Of a stretch of 64,000 nucleotides of DNA, positions 23,954 through 38,039 are shown one piece after another (the first letter of the stretch is position 1; every line of letters begins with the position of its first letter). The position numbers were made by a program, and so were the translations under genes. The notes below the pieces were generated by a model. It saw nothing but the letters and a program-made list of their open reading frames with translations, was not told the DNA's origin and did no database searches. This DNA is from Halocaridina rubra (taxonomy: Eukaryota; Arthropoda; Malacostraca; Decapoda; Atyidae), in contig JAXCGZ010000095.1 of NCBI GenBank assembly GCA_037179515.1, positions 40,001-104,000 on the forward strand. The letters are read 5' to 3'.

Positions 23954-25810
23954 TATAAAATATAAGTATAGAACTCTGTTCTTACTTCTGAATGCCAGTC
24001 TCCATTGTATATATATTGCTATTTCTGATTTAGTATTTTTATATATTTTTTTTATTATTTTTATTATGATCATGATTATTGGTAATGTTATTATTATGTT
24101 GACTGTTATCATTGCTATCTCTCAATGACCTTTTGCTAATTATTATTTTTGCAATGCAATCATCAGTTACCTGATGATTTGTATCTTTTATCTGAATTCA
24201 TGCTTGATATTATTGTAGCCACTACTAATAAGAATATTTCTTTAGCGGCTTTTCTCAGCATTTAATGATTGTTATTTTGATATCTATAGTAGAGTAATGT
24301 TATGTATCAGTTTCTCAGCTAAGTCCTAAGTATCTTGGAATAATAATCTAGTGGTGTAGACACATAGCCTTCCATTACCACCCTATTCCTAGGCAGCCCC
24401 AACCTGCAAGTTCTAAAAGTCTTTAGATTTTGTTCTCTCTCAAACAACTCCCTGTTGCCCATTGAATAGAGATTGCAAGCACTTGCAGTTGCAGGGGAGG
24501 CGAAGTATAGCCTCAGATTACCGACGTATGGCCATTGTTGGTACCCCGAAGTCATAGGGAACCTTTCTTACAACTGTATTAGTGACATAGGTTCAAATTT
24601 TCATCCCGAGGTCTGCTTCGAAGGTACGTGTGTATTGCAGTACTGAAGAGAAAGTCGCTGTGATGTTGCAGGTCTCCTACAGTGGTGGTCTTAGTCAATA
24701 AGGGCCCGGAGATAGGAAGACGCATCGATCGCTTCCTTTTTGTCTTGCCAGTCTTAGGAGAAAGAGAATTTGTGGAGGTGTACGAACCTGGGCCTGCAGT
24801 GAAGACGGCGGGAGTGAAAACGCGAGGTAAAACATGGCAACCGTTGTATAACGCCTAGCAAAAATTTCATGAGCAACGAGAGAGGAAACAGAAGTCTTTT
24901 TAAAACATCTTAATAACACCTTAGAAGCCACCTAAACGAATTGATGGGATCCAAACAGAAAGAAAGAATCCCCATACATGTCCTAACTTTAGTGAAGAGA
25001 GAAAGGAAGGGTATGGAAAATCCCTTATTAGTTATTTAATCAATGTCCTCCCACGCATTAGAATTGAAAAAATGGGAAAGAAAATGTCCCCACCGTCTTT
25101 GACCACTGTGCGAAAAGACAATTTATATATTTTTTTATTTTTCTGCTAGCTTTAAGATACTTTTAAGCAAAAACTCAGTCTTCCTTAGATATAAGTTTTT
25201 AGAATAAATGCCATTGATAAATTGTACAATTTGCACAAATCATAATAAGTTGTTTTCTGCCTAAATAATATCATTGTTTTATTTAGATATTATCATTGTT
25301 TGAATCATGATTTAATCTTTGTGTTCACTGAGTTGGCATATCAGTTTGTCCTTGAATAATAATTGCATATTGTACTTGTGAATGTTTTTAACTTTTCACA
25401 CCGTAACAAATGTTTTGCTTCAGAAGTATTTCCATACATCATGTCCAAATGTATTGTGTACTGTTTGAATAATGAAATAGCTTTATTAGCCTTGTTCTTA
25501 AGTGATTTTGCCAATACTTTCTAGCTATATGTTGCAATTAAGAATACGTAAGTTTGATTTTGTGATTTTTCATTACAATGCTTATGATAAAGAATATACA
25601 TTTCTCTGTCAGTTTTTTGCATAGTAATTGTAGTATTACAGTAATCTGTTTAGATAATTGTATGAGATTGTAATAGTTTCATAAGTCAGTTTCTTAGATA
25701 GCTCTGCCCCGTTTTTGTAATATAATGATAGTTAGAAAATTTTAAGGCTCTCATAGAAGTATTGATGTTTCAGTCTGTAATACGAGGTATTTCAGTTTGG
25801 TGGTGGGGAG
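23954..25810 (+). other. Non-coding interior of element C, right half
   Basis: Resumes where A inserted (TATAAGTATAGAACTCTG). It is collinear with 21055-23568 of A but more diverged and without the 24-bp minisatellite. It ends in the polypurine tract GGTGGTGGGGAG. No gene is seen. Confidence 0.75.
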
Positions 25811-26267
25811 TGTCGTAAGGCATATTATAGATGCCTATAACTTCACAAGGCATTTCAGACATGCCTAAATGTAGCGGTGATGCCACGATGCCCTCGAATG
25901 CCCCACAGAACGCCATGAGTAATTATAAAGCGTCAGTTAGAGACCGGGCCTTGCCAGGAGCAGACGTGACGCAGCACAGCTTAGCTAGCCTCCCCCTTAG
26001 GGGCGGGAATTTTGAATTATTCGTGACAGGAACTGTAGTGATGGGAGCTTTGAGTACATATATGTAAGCTAGAAATAAATACATATAAAGAAGCAGCTGA
26101 TCTATATTCACCAACCAAGCTACCATAATTATAACTTGTGTGAAATAGTAATCTCACGAAACTGGTGTCATCAAGTGGAATTACACCATGACAAACTGGT
26201 GACACGCGGTGGAATAGTAACCCACATACGTCATATTGGTGACAAGCAGTGAGATAACCATACGACA
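25811..26267 (+). repeat. 3' LTR of element C
   Basis: 457 bp, same length as the 5' LTR, ending CATACGACA before GTTT. About 14 substitutions relative to the 5' LTR. It contains the same three TGGTG repeats in U5 (from 26163), showing these belong to the LTR. Confidence 0.9.
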
Positions 26268-26369
26268 GTTTTATAACTAATAAAACACGACACAAACTAT
26301 TATTTCATGATTTTTTTTCTCTGAAAATCATATTATTACAGCAGTCAGGAGCACACTGCAGTAGTATTG

Positions 26370-28308
<1,939 letters not shown>

Positions 28309-29253
28309 TCAAGTTAGAGCTGTATCTTTTTCTATATCAGTATCTATGTCTTCTTCTTTAATATAAACAACATCGTGTTCAGATTTAATTTCAAGTTCCT
28401 CACAGCCTTCTTTATTAATACTGCAAGCATTTACTTTTGGACTCCTTAAGTGCTCTGAGTTATTTGATATATTCATTGAATTTATCTTTTGGTCAGATCC
28501 TTTATGACTTTCTCCAAAATGGAAAGCCTTAGTATGAATGTCCAATGAATTTTTGTGGCAAAATTCTAGTCCACAGTCAGCACAGATAAAAGTGGGCTTT
28601 TCTATCCTTCTCTGATGTGACAAAATATGTCTTCGAAGAGCATATTTATGTGGAAAACCACGAGAACATATATCACATACAAATGGTTTTTCTCCTGAAT
28701 GAATTTGCAAGTGACGCTCAAGATGGCTCTTTTCCAGAAAAGGTTTTCCACATTCCGGACAGTTAAATTTACTTTCATGAAGATTGTGTTTCACCATATG
28801 ACGCTTAAGGTGATAGTTCTGAGTAAAATCCTTGCCACACTCTTTGCAAGTATAAGGTCGCTCACTGGAGTGGATCCTCAAGTGTTGCGTCAAGTTACCG
28901 TTTTTGGCAAAACGTTTACAACAAATTGAGCACTCATAATCTTTTTCACCAGTGTGAATTTTTAAGTGTTTTCCGAGGTCACCACTCATTTTAAAAGCTT
29001 TTCCACATATACCACACACATGAGGTCTGTCTCCAGTGTGAATTTTTTCGTGTCCTCTGAGAGAACTGGAAGATATAAAAGATTTTCCACAATCAAGACA
29101 CTGGAAAGGTTTTTCACCGGTATGTACCCTTTTATGTTCTTTGAGACTAAAGGGACGAGTAAATGTTTTCCCACATTCTTCACATTCGTAGTGTTTTTCA
29201 GCATCAACATTGCACTGTTTCTTAGACATCATGATGACTGAAGACCTATCTTC
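28309..29253 (-). CDS. C2H2 zinc-finger protein, eight fingers (coding exon with short 5' UTR)
   Basis: The ATG at 29232 opens a 307-codon uninterrupted frame. Seven Krueppel-type fingers have first cysteines at residues 17, 45, 73, 101, 129, 158 and 186, joined mostly by TGEKPF-like linkers. An eighth begins at residue 217 with wider histidine spacing (HTKAFH). The first residues are MMSKKQCNVDAEKHYE. The acidic C-terminal tail carries two sumoylation-type motifs (EIKSE and YIKEE) and no KRAB, BTB or ZAD domain. The protein is probably a nuclear sequence-specific DNA-binding regulator; target unknown. Just upstream of the start a splice acceptor (TTTTTATGTTTAG, exon beginning GAAGATAGG at 29253) suggests a 5' UTR intron with an upstream non-coding exon. 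An intact frame in a TE-rich window supports selection. Orthology cannot be set without a search. Confidence 0.9.
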   Translation of the reverse strand, partial: EDRSSVIMMSKKQCNVDAEKHYECEECGKTFTRPFSLKEHKRVHTGEKPFQCLDCGKSFISSSSLRGHEKIHTGDRPHVCGICGKAFKMSGDLGKHLKIHTGEKDYECSICCKRFAKNGNLTQHLRIHSSERPYTCKECGKDFTQNYHLKRHMVKHNLHESKFNCPECGKPFLEKSHLERHLQIHSGEKPFVCDICSRGFPHKYALRRHILSHQRRIEKPTFICADCGLEFCHKNSLDIHTKAFHFGESHKGSDQKINSMNISNNSEHLRSPKVNACSINKEGCEELEIKSEHDVVYIKEEDIDTDIEKDTALT

Positions 29254-29965
29254 CTAAACATAAAAACTCTCATTAAATTTATTTACAACTACCATTTTTT
29301 TTTCACTTTAATACTAAAATACTCAAGTTTTTTAATATTCAACCACTTTGATTTGCTTCTGGTTTCATGTAATTTAACAGTAATTCAGGGGATATCTTAA
29401 TTTAACTGATTTATTCTGGGAAGCAAATTTACAGTATGGCGTCTGGAATACACACATGAAGTGCATGCTATATCCTCCGAAATGATGAAACAATAAATAT
29501 ATCTGTAACAAAAAGGAGAAAATAGGTTAAAAAACTTATCTAAATATATTCAAGATGTCTCAACCAGGACAGGAACATAGTAAATAACAATTTCAATAAT
29601 TAAATCTATGATAATAATGAAGGATAAGTAGGTACAGTATTCTTCGATGTGCGCTGAACAAGAAATTCCATAGTTATATTCACTAACCATAGTTTAGCTT
29701 ATTCAAAGAAAATAGAACATCTCTCATTATGCGCTGTTCACAAGCACCTTTCATCGATTCACAAGCACAGCTACCACAACGAACCTATGCAGTAAGGAAA
29801 AATGCATGCATTGCTTACTGATTTTGGCATAAACGGGATGGAGTCAAGTATAGTATGTAAATATATCTAAGCTGCATGTCACACAACATGCATAAAAGAG
29901 ATGGATGTGCAATTGGCAAAATCTTTCAGTATATTACCGCACAGTACCGTTGGGATCAAAGCACA
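29254..29965. other. Probable 5' intron/upstream region of the zinc-finger gene
   Basis: Non-coding. The minus-strand acceptor at 29254-29255 implies that part of this is intron. A GC-richer stretch at about 29640-29800 could hold the upstream exon or promoter, but I see no definite core promoter or donor. Confidence 0.35.
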
Positions 29966-31194
29966 GGGACTCCTCATATAACGTTCGTTTTGACTTACTT
30001 TGTTCCGAGTTTACGACAAAGGTTTATAAAAGGAAACAAAAAATTCATCCATTTATTTTTCATTTTTATATACTGTATTCATAAATTTGTTTTTGTCTAG
30101 TTTCCCTTACCCTTCCTTCCTAGTCCTTAGGGGTTAAAAGTTGGACCAGTTGGAGTAGCCAACGGTCATTTCACAGATGATGATAAAGAGATGGATACAT
30201 GTTTAAATGAATATTTCTTATCTGTATTTACCAATGAAAACTTGGAATATATTCCAGAAGTAGAATACAAATACACAGACTATCCTTATAATATACTTAA
30301 TACAATAAATATTACAAGGGTAGAAGTAATAAAAGAAATAAATAATTTAAAGACTCGTAAATCTCCAGGACCTGATGAAATTTTTGCTAAAGTATTAAAG
30401 AAGTGCAAGGCAGAGCTTAGTTGTCCACTAACTGCACTATTTTAAAATTTAACAAAAGTAGGATTAGTACCCAAGGAGTGGAAATTGGCAGATGTGGTAC
30501 CAATATTTAATAAAGGAGAATGGGTTAAAAAGAAAAACTATAGATCTGTATTTTTTCTTTTAAAATTCAATATAATTTTTCATTATAACCAATTGTATAT
30601 ATAAAAATAAATAAATAAAGCCATTAATTTGATAAAATATGAAATACTAGTGTAATATGTTTTATATTTATAAGTGTATTTTATATCGTATAGTTTTATA
30701 TTCTATAGATTATGTATTGATTGTTCTTTTGCCTTTCCAGACTTACTTGCCTGCCCCTGTCTCGTCAGCAGCTGACATAGCAAGCTTTCTCCTGATAAGC
30801 AAGTCTCTCCCTTCCTATGTAAGCACACCACATGAGTACAGTATATTACAGTATACAGGTACTATTTGCAGTTTTGTACTATACAGTAACATAGTAAAGG
30901 TATTGAAGTTTAATATAGTACAGGTATTTTTACATAAACGTGTTGTTTTATTATACTGTACAGTACATGTATACTGAACAGTACCTGTATATTATGTTAA
31001 TATTAAAGTTTTGGAATAGTATTAAGATTAGTTTTAGTAAACTTTTAAGAATCATTAGGAACATAGGGTCCCCTTTAAAAAAAAAATTCTTTAGGACGCA
31101 GGTTCAAATATATGTGAGTTCCAACTTACGTCGATTTTCGACTAAAGCCCCCTGTCAGGAACGGAACCCTGACATTATATGAGGACTCCCTGTA
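29966..31194. mobile_element. Possible TIR DNA element enclosing a LINE fragment
   Basis: Near 29966 is ACAGGGACTCCTCATATAA, and at about 31175-31193 is its inverted counterpart, TTATATGAGGACTCCCTGT. These ends resemble Tigger/mariner termini. A TA follows on the right, but the left flank is not a clear TA. The interior has the LINE RT fragment below and AT-rich DNA with short palindromes (TACTGTACAGTA near 30953). Confidence 0.45.
30125..30620 (+). pseudogene. CR1/L2-like LINE reverse transcriptase fragment
   Basis: The frame gives NEYFLSVFTNENLEYIPEVE, then a variant RT entry motif, LKTRKSPGPDEIFAKVLKKC, and after one stop KEWKLADVVPIFNKGE. This order (FxSVFT, KSPGPD, W..A.V.PIFKKG) matches the RT start of the LINE at 60080-60400. 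The copy stops after this block and lacks the catalytic motifs. Confidence 0.8.
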
Positions 31195-32329
31195 TACCAA
31201 TGCGATGAACCTTCTTTGCTCTAGCAGATTTCTTTATAGCAACAAGTGTGTCTGTGATGTACCATTTAAATCATGTGCTTGCTGTAGTATGCTACTTATT
31301 TTAAATTTTACTTATTAATATTAGAATTTAAGTGTAGTATCAGCCATAGTGAAAATGACTCATAGACAGAAAGGTTGGAATGAACCTTTTGGAAGCTACA
31401 GTTAGCCAAATTGCAGAGGAGCAGCCAACTACTGATGCATACCTAGGGCTACTGTCCTCATCATCATCAGCACAGAGTACCACCAACCTTCCCCTTGGTT
31501 CATATAGAGGTAACCATGATTGAGACATTTAATCCACAACACACTGCATTCTTAAAACCACCACTCAGCTGTCTATTTTTACTGTCACCAAACGACACTG
31601 TACCATATTTAAAAAAAAAAATTCAAAAATTAAATATGCTCTTTTCTACAAGTTAGGTAGTAAAAATAAAAGTGCTTTATGTTAACCAGTGCTTAATATT
31701 CACTAAGGGAGAGGGGTTAAGATATGTCCTTTTTGATCCCTTGCGTGTCATAAAAGTCAAGTAACTCGGGTGGAGCGAGGGGACTGGGAATCCCCTCCTC
31801 AGTATTTTCTTCCTGAAAAGAGTCAATGTATTTTGCTTTGACTCAGTCACCCCCCTAATAAGAGGAAGTATGGTTCTTGTATATAGATTTAGATAGTAGC
31901 AAAATATATACTGACAAAGACACATATTGCTCTTTTTCCTACTGAAACAGGTGCTTTTGCAAGCATGGTATATACATTACACCTAGTTCTTGGAATAACG
32001 CGAAGATAGGTTCTCAGAAGTGATGTGTAATGTGAAAATCCCATAATGTAATGAGTCATTTTCCATAAGAAACAATGATAATGGGCATAGATACGTTTCA
32101 CAACCGTACATAGACACACTATGCCAAAGATAAAAGATAAGTAAAAATATTTTATAAGTACATAACAAAGCAGAAAGACCTGTAGTTATTTATATCAACA
32201 GGCAAATAGTGTAAAGTATAAAAGATATACAGATTTACTGTACAGTAAACAAATTAATGCACTCTATTATGCGGTGGGCAACAGGCATACACTGGGACGT
32301 GCATGGTGGCGGTGAGCACGTAGCTTAAG
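31195..32329. other. Unassigned intergenic DNA
   Basis: AT-rich with no recognisable gene. Several short minus-strand frames at 31340-32168 are unrelated to any motif I know. Confidence 0.55.
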
Positions 32330-32766
32330 CGGTAGATGAGGAGAAGGATGTGGGAGAACGAACCTCTATCTGCAAACGTGTTTGCTCTCGCACGCTTCTT
32401 CCCTGATGATATTATATGGAAAGTTTCTTTGCTGTTTGTTCTTAATGCTTTTTTTCCATTCTCTCCTTAATATCCAATAGCATTAAGCAGTAGAAGAGGA
32501 GGAGGGTGCAGGAGAACGAACCTCTATCTGCAAAGGTTTTGCTGCCTCCGTATCAGCTGATGCACTCTGGCATGCTTTTATCCTGACGATATTATATGGC
32601 AAGTTTGTTTGCTGTCTGCTCTTAATGCTTTTTTTCCAATATTTCCATAATATCCGATCGAATTAAGCAGTAGAAGAGGAGGAGGATGCGGGAGAACAAA
32701 GCTCTATCTGCAAACATTTTGCGCCTGAATCAACTGATGCGCGCTCGCACGCTTTTTCCCTGATGA
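32330..32766 (+). repeat. ~180-bp tandem repeat, about 2.5 units
   Basis: GAACCTCTATCTGCAAA-type blocks follow GCGGTAGATGAG at 32330 and GCAGTAGAAGAGG at 32488 and 32668. Spacing is 158 then 180 bp, the first unit lacking about 22 bp. The third unit is cut by the Tigger-like element at the TA in GATGATA. Confidence 0.85.
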
Positions 32767-32768
32767 TA

Positions 32769-34066
32769 CAGTGTTGCCTCACTTATCGCGGTAGTTCGGT
32801 TCCGGGACCCGCCGCGAACCAGGAAATCTGCGAAGTAGGATCCGCCTATATGTACATAGATATTTTAATATATTTTTACGTTTACACTGTATAAACCCTC
32901 CCTGCACTGTTAAAAAATCACCCTTTATATTATAAATAACAGCAAGCAACATAAATTTTTATGAAAGTGATAGATAAAATTACAGTGAATGAGGTGATAA
33001 TGACGTGACATACATATCATTTACAATTATTTTTTCGTTTACGTACTGTATAAACCCTCCCTGCACTGTTAAAAAAAACACCCTTAACATTATAGATAAC
33101 AGCAAGCAACGTAAATTTTTATGAAAGTGATAGATAAAATTACGGTGAATGAGGTGATAATGACGTGACATACATACTCATTTACAATTATTTTTTCGTT
33201 TACGTACTGTATAAACCCTCCCTGCACTGTTAAAAAAACACCCTTTACATTATAAATAACAGCAAGCAACGTAAATTTTTATGAAAGTGATAGATAAAAT
33301 TACGGTGAATGAGGTGATAATGACGTGACATACATACTCATTTACGATTATTTTTTCGTTTACGTACTGTATAAACCCTCCCTGCACTGTTAAAGAAACA
33401 CCCTTTACATTATAAATAACAGCAAGCAACGTAAATTTTTATGAAAGTGATAGATAAAATTACGGTGAATGAGGTGATAATGACGTGACATACATACTCA
33501 TTTACAATTATTTTTTCGTTTACGTACTGTATAAACCCTCCCTGCACTGTTAAAGAAACACCCTTTATGTTATAAATAACAGCAAGCAACGTAAATTTTT
33601 ATGAAAGTGATAGATAAAATTACGGTGAATAAGGTGATAATGACGTGACATACATACTCATTTACAATTATTTTTTCGTTTGCGTACTGTATAAACCCTC
33701 CCTGCACTGTTAAAAAAACACCCTTTACATTATAAATAACAGCAAGCAACGTAAATTTTTATGAAAGTGACAGATAAAATTACCATGAATGAGGTGATGA
33801 TGACGTGACACACATACTCATTTACAATTATTTTTTCGTTTACGAACTGTATAAACCCTCCCTGCACTGTTAAAAAAAACACCCTTTACATTATAAATAA
33901 CAGCACGCAACGTAAATTAAAAAAAATGAAAATACTGAAAATGTTTTTTTCAATATTTTAATATTTTTGCGTATACCCATAAAATAAAATAATAATTTAT
34001 CCAAATAAAAAACCGCGATAGAGTGAGAACGCGAACCAAGAAGTGCGAATAACCAGGGTAACACTG
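32769..34066 (-). mobile_element. Non-autonomous Tigger/pogo-like element with minisatellite, second copy
   Basis: CAGTGTTGCCTCACTTATCG at the left and GGGTAACACTG at the right, with TA at 32767-32768 and 34067-34068. It is the reverse complement of the element at 44-1827 in both terminal regions. The interior has about seven units of the same ~159-bp minisatellite (landmark CCCTCCCTGCACTG near 32893, 33053, 33214, 33374, 33535, 33695 and 33855). No transposase. The difference in unit number between copies shows array expansion or contraction inside the transposon. Confidence 0.85.
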
Positions 34067-34340
34067 TATACAAACCTTAACACAAACACAGTTAGTAGAA
34101 GCGATATATCCACGCAGTATGCTGGGTAAAGAGACACTGAAGCACATTGCAGCATGACGGAAAAGTGCCTCCGAGGAGGTCGATTATTTACTATAATGAT
34201 TTTTTTTTTTTTTTTTTTTTGCATGGGCGTTATTCGTGTAATTCACATTTTTTTACTATTATTTTTTGGGGACGTTACTCCAATTTCACATATTTTAAAC
34301 ATGCGCAAAAAGCGAACTGAGTGTATATACACATATTTAC

Positions 34341-34760
34341 ACAAATATTAAATCATTAGTGGAGGACTTCAGAAAGACCTTAGTAGGCTGCATGAGGATC
34401 AAATATATAAAGTAATGAAAATAGGCAAGAGATCTAGAAGCCCTAAGGTATTCAAAAACAGGAATGGAACTTCAAGAATCAAAGAATGAATGTGATCAAG
34501 GGGTCAACGTATTGGGAGATTTGTGGACAAAAATGCATATAAACGGTTTAGTAAAAGCAGAATACAGTAAACTTTCTTAGCAAACATAAAGCTAACCTTT
34601 GGTCATTTGGACAAAATGATGTTCATTAATTTTTATATGACTTGAGTGTGAGCTAAGTTCTAATATGCAACACGCTTTGGGTATCCGTACTTGAAAACTT
34701 ATCTACAAATTGGAAAAAGTTTAAAGACATGCGTTGAAGAAAAAGACAGATATTCAAAAT
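34341..34760 (+). pseudogene. CR1/L2-like LINE relic, upstream part
   Basis: Decayed RT C-terminal region aligned to 60930-61360 of the better copy: HINGLVKAEYS here for HINGIVRAAYAF there, and NIKLTFGHLDKMMF for NVRVAFRHMDKEMF. It ends in ATATTCAAAAT, where the I-type LINE begins. The rest resumes at 46906. Confidence 0.82.
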
Positions 34761-34954
34761 GGGACTGTCGATTAGACTACAACTGAGTGAAGACATGTCT
34801 CAAGAGCTCTTTATCACCTGATGTTTTTCTGGTTAATTCGAAGTGCAGCTAATATTGTAATAGTGAAGAAAGCGTTGATTCCTTCCGCCAATCCAACATT
34901 GTTGGAACGTTAGCATAGCTGCCTCAATGTGGGATTCTGCTGCACACCTATCTC

Positions 34955-35142
34955 ATGGCTGATGGAGAAAACATTGGAAGCATGACTGGACTGGAAAGTG
35001 AGCTAATGCTGTCTACTGACTTTGAGGGCGAGGAACAACAGCCTGACCACGTGGAGGGTTTTGCTGAGGTGACAAGTAAGGTAAAAAAGAAGAGGCAGGA
35101 TGCAACACGACTGGGGAAGACAGCGACAACAGCGAGGTGAAT
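34955..35142 (+). pseudogene. I-type LINE ORF1, N-terminal part
   Basis: About 61 codons from MADGENIGSMTG, acidic then basic (KVKKKRQDATRL), ending at TGA next to the insertion site of the Tigger elements. Joining across the insert at TA keeps the frame with the downstream piece (KKKTCAVQEEGSKGMQDQQQ), apart from this single stop codon. It is typical of the low-complexity N-terminus of LINE ORF1 proteins, which bind LINE RNA. Confidence 0.7.
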
Positions 35143-35747
35143 ACAATGATCCCCCGCTGGATCGCGTTTCTTGGTTTGCGTTTTCACTGTACCACGTTTT
35201 TTTTTTTGCAAATTATTATTTAATTTTTTGGGTATATGCAAAAATATTAAAATATTAAAAAAATAAAAATTATCAGTATTTTCATTTTTTTTATTGAAAA
35301 AAACATATTTCATTATCTAATTGATAAAAAAAATTATTTCCCAGACTACGAATAAAAAAACAGTAAAAAATAGTAAAAAACAAAAATTTAGATATACATA
35401 CGTACAGTATAATTCACAGTATTGCATCATGCGAAATAGTGTCCGATAGCGAACAATGTATTGGGGTCGCAGCTACGCAAGCTAGCATATATATTTACAT
35501 TTCCAGTAGTTTCATGATTTTATTGATAAAAAAAACGTATTTCTTAGCCTCAGAATAATAAAACAGTAAAAAATAGTAAAAAACATACAGTGTTGCCTCA
35601 CTTATCGCGGTAGTTCGGTTCCGGGACCCGGCGCGAACCCGGAAATCCGCGGAGTAGGATCAGCCTATATGTACATAGATATTTTAATGCATTTTTACGT
35701 TTACACTTGACATACATAGGTACAGTATTTTACAATAATTTTTACGT

Positions 35748-35897
35748 TTACGTAAAATAGCGGCCGACATCCACAAACTTTTTTCCTTCTTTCAGCATAT
35801 CTAAGAGTTTCACTTTATCTACAATGGCTAACATTTTCCTTTGCCGCTTAGGCTCACTACAAGAAGCCTTAGAAGATGAAGGATGCTTGGGAGGCAT
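35748..35897 (-). pseudogene. Tigger-type transposase, N-terminal fragment
   Basis: ATG at 35897 opens 49 codons: MPPKHPSSSKASCSEPKRQR, then KMLAIVDKVKLLDMLKEGKK, then FVDVGRYFT and stop. The KRQRKMLAIVDKVKLL block matches the start of the CENP-B-type helix-turn-helix DNA-binding domain of Tigger/pogo transposases. The rest of that domain and the DDE catalytic domain are missing, so this is a stub left by internal deletion. Confidence 0.72.
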
Positions 35898-36658
35898 TGC
35901 AAAAGTTAAAATATGCGAGTAAAAAAATCACAAGCAAAACATATTAATAATAATAAGCAAAACATGAATGGCCCACACGAGTGAGGCGAGACAATGGAAG
36001 ATGGTGGAAGCCTTTGTCCGAAACGCTGATAGCCGTATCGTATTTTACATGTTGCAATACTGTTAGTATTTATGTTTTTTACTATTTTTTACTGTTATAT
36101 TATTCTTAGGCTAAGAAATACATTTTTTTTTATCAATAAAATCATGAAACTACTGGAAATATAAATATATATGCTAGCTCACGTAGCTTCGACCCCAATA
36201 CATTGTACGCTATCGAACACAAGCAAAATGTGAGTTAGACTGAACGAGTCTTTGTCCAAAACGCTGATAGTGGTATCATATTTTACATGTTGCAATACTG
36301 TTAGTATTTATGTTTTTTTACTATTTTTTACTGTTTTATTATTTTTAGGCTAATAAATACATTTTTTTTATCAATAAAATCATGAAACTACTGGAAATAT
36401 AAATATATATGCTAGCTCACGTAGCTGCGACCCCAATACATTGTACGCTATCGAACACTATTTCGTATGATGCAATACTGTGAGTTATACTGTACGTACG
36501 TATATCATTCAGTTATTAGTACAATGTATATTAATTTAAAATTCATCTACTTATTTGATGATTGTACAAAATCTATTGTATTTATTCATTGTAATTTGGA
36601 CCAAATATTCCTTTTGTAAAGATTATACTGTACTTTTCAAAGGAGGTGGTCAATAAAC

Positions 36659-36690
36659 GTATGTATCTATCTATCTATCTATCTATCTAC
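36659..36690. repeat. (ATCT)n microsatellite
   Basis: Seven to eight ATCT units inside the inner/outer Tigger sequence, following GTCAATAAACGTATGT. Confidence 0.9.
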
Positions 36691-37575
36691 ATTTATGTTT
36701 TTTACCATTTTTTACTGTTTCATTATTCGTAGGCTGGGAAATAATTTTTTTTTATCAATTAGATAATGAAATATGTTTTTTTCAATAAAAAAAAATGAAA
36801 ATACTGAGAATTTTTTTTTTTAATTTTTTAATATTTTTGCATATACCCATGAAGTAAAATAATAATTTATCCAAAAAAAAAAACGCGATAGAGTGAGAAA
36901 GCGAACCAAGAAGCGCGAATAACTGGGGAAACACTGTAAATACTAACAGTATTGCAACATGTAAAATACGATACCGCTATCAGCGTTTCGGACAAAGGCT
37001 CGTTCAGTCTAACTCACATGTGCGCCGTTCACGTAGTGTTTTTTAAACGTTTTGCTTGTGTCCGATAGCGTACAGCCACATTGAACCAAAAAGTATCTGA
37101 ATTCCAGATCAAGACTTAGCACGAGGGTCTGCCCCTCTCTTTTTTTATCTCTTACTTCATTTAATTTTTCGTGCTTTTCCCTCCAATTCCCTTATATCCT
37201 TAATCCCCTCCCCTTTTTCTCCTCCTATCCTATCCCATAAAAAAAAAATGAATAAATAAAAATAGCGTACAATGTATTGGGGTCGCAGCTACGTGAGCTA
37301 GCATATATATTTATATTTCCAGTAGTTTCATGATTTTATTGATAAAAAAGCGTATTTCTTAGCCTAAGAATAATATAACAGTAAAAAATAGTAATAAACA
37401 TAAATACTAACAGTATTGCAACATGTAAAATACGATACTGCTATCAGCGTTTCAGACAAAGGCTTCCACCATCTTCCATTGTCTCGCCTCACTCGTGTGC
37501 GCCGTTCATGTTGTGCTTATTATTATTAATACGTTTTTCTTGTGATATTTTTACTCGCATATTTTAATCTTTGCA

Positions 37576-37650
37576 AAGCCTCCTAAGCATCCTTCATCTT
37601 CTAAGGCTCCTTGTAGTGAGCCTAAGCGGCAAAGGAAAATGTTAACATAA
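37576..37650 (+). pseudogene. Second Tigger transposase N-terminal remnant (outer element)
   Basis: Same peptide as the inner remnant (PPKHPSSSKAPCSEPKRQRK then ML and a stop), with the start codon changed to AAG. It is in plus orientation, matching the orientation of the outer element. Confidence 0.65.
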
Positions 37651-38039
37651 CAGATAAGGTAAGTTTACCTATCACGTACATATAAATTTACGTTGCATGC
37701 TCTTATTTATAAAGTAAAGGGTGGTTTTTTAACAGTGCAGGGAGGGTTTATACAGTATACGTAAAAATAATTGTAAAATACCTATGTACATGAGTATGTC
37801 ATAGAAATTTACGCTTGCATGCTGTTATTTATGAAGTAAAGGGTGGTTTGTTAACAGTACAGGGAGGGTTTATATGGTGTAAACGTAAAAATAAATTAAA
37901 ATATCTATGTACATGTAGGCTGATCCTAATCCGCGATTTTCCTGTTTCGCGCCGGGTCCTAGAACTCCCGCGATAATGGGGGGATCACTGTACTCCCAAG
38001 AAGAAAACTTGTGCTGTTCAGGAAGAGGGAAGTAAAGGT

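Larger units (their letters stand above)
35588..36936 (-). mobile_element. Tigger/pogo-like element (inner), carries a truncated transposase start
   Basis: CAGTGTTGCCTCACTTATCG at the left and GGGGAAACACTG at the right, with TA duplicated at 35586-35587 and 36937-36938. It holds a 50-codon transposase remnant (35748-35897) and two internal copies of a ~230-bp segment (about 36040-36235 and 36250-36475). It inserted into a relative of itself. Confidence 0.8.
35144..37990 (+). mobile_element. Tigger/pogo-like element (outer) with a second one nested inside
   Basis: Left end CAATGATCCCCCGC, right end the inverse of CAGTGATCCCCCC, TA on both sides (35142-35143 and 37991-37992). It interrupts LINE ORF1. 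Inside it are the inner element (35588-36936), a transposase-start remnant in plus orientation (37576-37650) and two decayed minisatellite units (37680-37900). Its flanks of the inner element share long inverted similarity with the inner element, since the two are relatives in opposite orientation. Confidence 0.8.

Noticed and set aside
31677..32168. Overlapping minus-strand frames as a gene
   Set aside because: Mutually overlapping in different phases, with no motif or splice sites that would join them.
34948..35313. Minus-strand 121-codon gene
   Set aside because: It crosses the LINE ORF1/Tigger junction and mirrors the plus-strand ORF1 frame.
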